Source: Lysobacterales bacterium (GTDB lineage: Bacteria; Pseudomonadota; Gammaproteobacteria; Xanthomonadales; Wenzhouxiangellaceae). Taken from it: 64,000 nucleotides of DNA. The first letter of the stretch is position 1, and the number at the start of each line of letters is the position of its first letter. Both the position numbers and the translations under genes were made by a program. Under the pieces are notes generated by a model, which made no database searches, was not told where the DNA came from, and saw only the letters and a list, made by a program, of their open reading frames with translations. This document shows positions 62,296 to 64,000 of the stretch, piece by piece. Location: positions 1 to 64,000 of the forward strand of contig PBLG01000001.1 in the NCBI GenBank assembly GCA_002722315.1, given 5' to 3'.

Positions 62296-63949
62296 TCAGC
62301 GCCGGACCTTGAGATCCTTCATGCGGCGGTAGAGCGTAGCGCGACTGATGCCCAGCGCTCGGGCGGCGTGGGTAGCATTACCGTCGTGCTTGGCAAGCGC
62401 CTGTTCTATGGCCTGTCGCTGCGCCTCGGCGCTGACGTCCTGCAGATCCGCGGTGACTTTCTCGAGATTCGCGATTTCCGGTGACAGGTGCCGGCTTCCG
62501 AGCAGTTCCCGGTGCTCGACGAACAAGGCGGCCCGCTGCATTTCCTGCTCGAGCTCGCGAACGTTGCCGGGCCAATCGTGGGCGCACAGCGCATCCATGG
62601 CCGCATGGCTGATGCCGGCCGGCTGTCTGCCGGCATCGCGCGCGGCCCGGGCAAGGAAGTGTCCGGCCAGCTGGGGGATGTCTTCTGCCCGCTCGCGTAG
62701 TGGTGGAAGCCGCACTTTCCATCCGGCCAGTCGGTGTATGAGGTCGGGCCTGAGCGGGCCATTCTGGCCACTTCTGGCCGAGATTTCGCGGTTGGTGGCC
62801 GCCAGGATTCGTACATCGATCGCTCTGGCGTGGCGCGCTCCGACCGGCACGACCTCGCGCTCCTGCAATACCCGCAACAGCTTGGCCTGGCAGTCGTCCG
62901 GCATCTCGGTGATCTCGTCCAGCAGCAAGGTACCGCCGTCGGCCTGGAAGAAGCGGCCTTCGCGCGCGCTGACGCCCGTGGCCACGCCCGCCTCGATGCC
63001 GAAGAGTTCGGCCTCGAGCAGTTCGCGCGACAGCGCGGCGCAGTTGACGGCCACGAACGCGCCCTTGCGACCGCTGGCCGCATGCACGAAACGCGCGAGC
63101 AGTTCCTTGCCGGTGCCTGTTTCGCCCTGGATCAGGACGCTGAGCGCGCTCGGCGCGATCGTAGATTTCGAGCATGGCCCGGTTGACCGAAGCCGGCGCC
63201 GGGCGTTCGCTGACCGGCCGATGATGTTCAGGCGCATCCGGGGTCTTCCCGGGCGATTCGATCTGGCCGACCAGGTCAAGCAGGCTTGCGCACAACGCGA
63301 TCGACGGCGCGGCATTGACGCGCAATGGTCGCGGCCCGTAAGCGTGAATTTCGAAGCGCCCGGCCCGACGCCTGTCACTGAGCGCATTGGATTCGATTCT
63401 CCTGCCCGCCAATAACTGCCCGCCTTCGGCTGCCACACAGAATGCGAGGCCCTCGAAGCTGCGCGAAAGCGAGGCGTAGATTCGCGATCCCAACGACTGG
63501 ATATCCGGATTCGCACGCGCATGTTCGAGCAGTTCGGGAAACACCTCGAGTGCAAACCGGCTCGTGCCCTCGGCGACTAGCGTGGCCTGGTCGCGGGCCG
63601 GGTCATCCTGCGCCTGCTCGACCGGATCCTGCGGGAGCCGCAAAGCGGCGCGCGCGTCGGCCGCATCGAGGTAGCGCAATTCGGCTGCGACCATCCCGAA
63701 CTCGATGCCGGCCGTTTGCCTGATCTCGGTCGCGGACTGGACCAGGCGGCCGTCGACGCGCGTTCCGTTGCTCGAATCCAGGTCTTCGACGACAACCCGG
63801 TCGTCGCTGACTGTCAGCCGCGCGTGACGGCGGGACACGGTCGGGTGCTCGACCCGCAAGGCGCACCTGGCGCCGCTGCCGAGCACGCTGGACCGTGGTC
63901 CGAGCGTCAGACAGCGGCCCGAGTCGAGAAGTATCAGCTGCCACCGCAT
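62296..63949 (-). pseudogene. FHA-domain sigma54-dependent Fis-type activator, apparently frameshifted near 63140-63175
   Basis: FHA (SVLGSGARCALRVEHPTVSRRHARLTV...DSSNGTRVDG) in frame 62378-63949; AAA+ (GETGTGKELLARFVH), WPGNVRELE and Fis HTH in frame 62296-63555. Confidence 0.75.
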
Positions 63950-64000
63950 GCCTCGAGTGTATCACTAGTGAGACAGTCCGGGCTTGCGGCCATCTGGCGT

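Overview
64 kb of GC-rich (non-tRNA, non-rRNA) chromosome, probably from a gammaproteobacterium; the IPTL-CTERM protein, CSLREA/DUF11 surface proteins and many lipoproteins suggest a Xanthomonadales/Chromatiales-like lineage (inference only). Contents in order: an IS110-family element of the IS1111 subgroup truncating a PDZ/aspartyl-protease gene, with the right end of a second copy at the window edge; a 1215-aa hexaheme cytochrome; ChaC-like protein, SSS symporter, class-A beta-lactamase-like serine hydrolase, beta-helix protein, epimerases, XRE+membrane protein pair, PsiE, cupin; a C25 (gingipain-like) peptidase beside a DUF11/IPTL-CTERM protein; a large (19.6-38.6 kb) exported-protein region combining parvulin PPIase lipoproteins, TPR proteins, three CRTAC1/ASPIC-UnbV proteins, a TPR-'sulfatase' and a membrane pentaheme cytochrome-TPR fusion; a MacAB/Lol-like exporter; two VOC proteins; the complete atpIBEFHAGDC operon, interrupted by palindromic repeats; DUF3465 lipoprotein, VNG-repeat lipoprotein, TtcA; and an FHA-sigma54 activator (apparently frameshifted) facing a near-consensus -24/-12 promoter for an operon of secreted coiled-coil, CSLREA and tandem stalk/tip proteins. 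Best candidates for undescribed biology: the sigma54/FHA surface-protein operon, the CRTAC1/PPIase/TPR/multiheme cassette region, and the palindromic elements in the atp operon. All family calls are from reading motifs; no searches were run.
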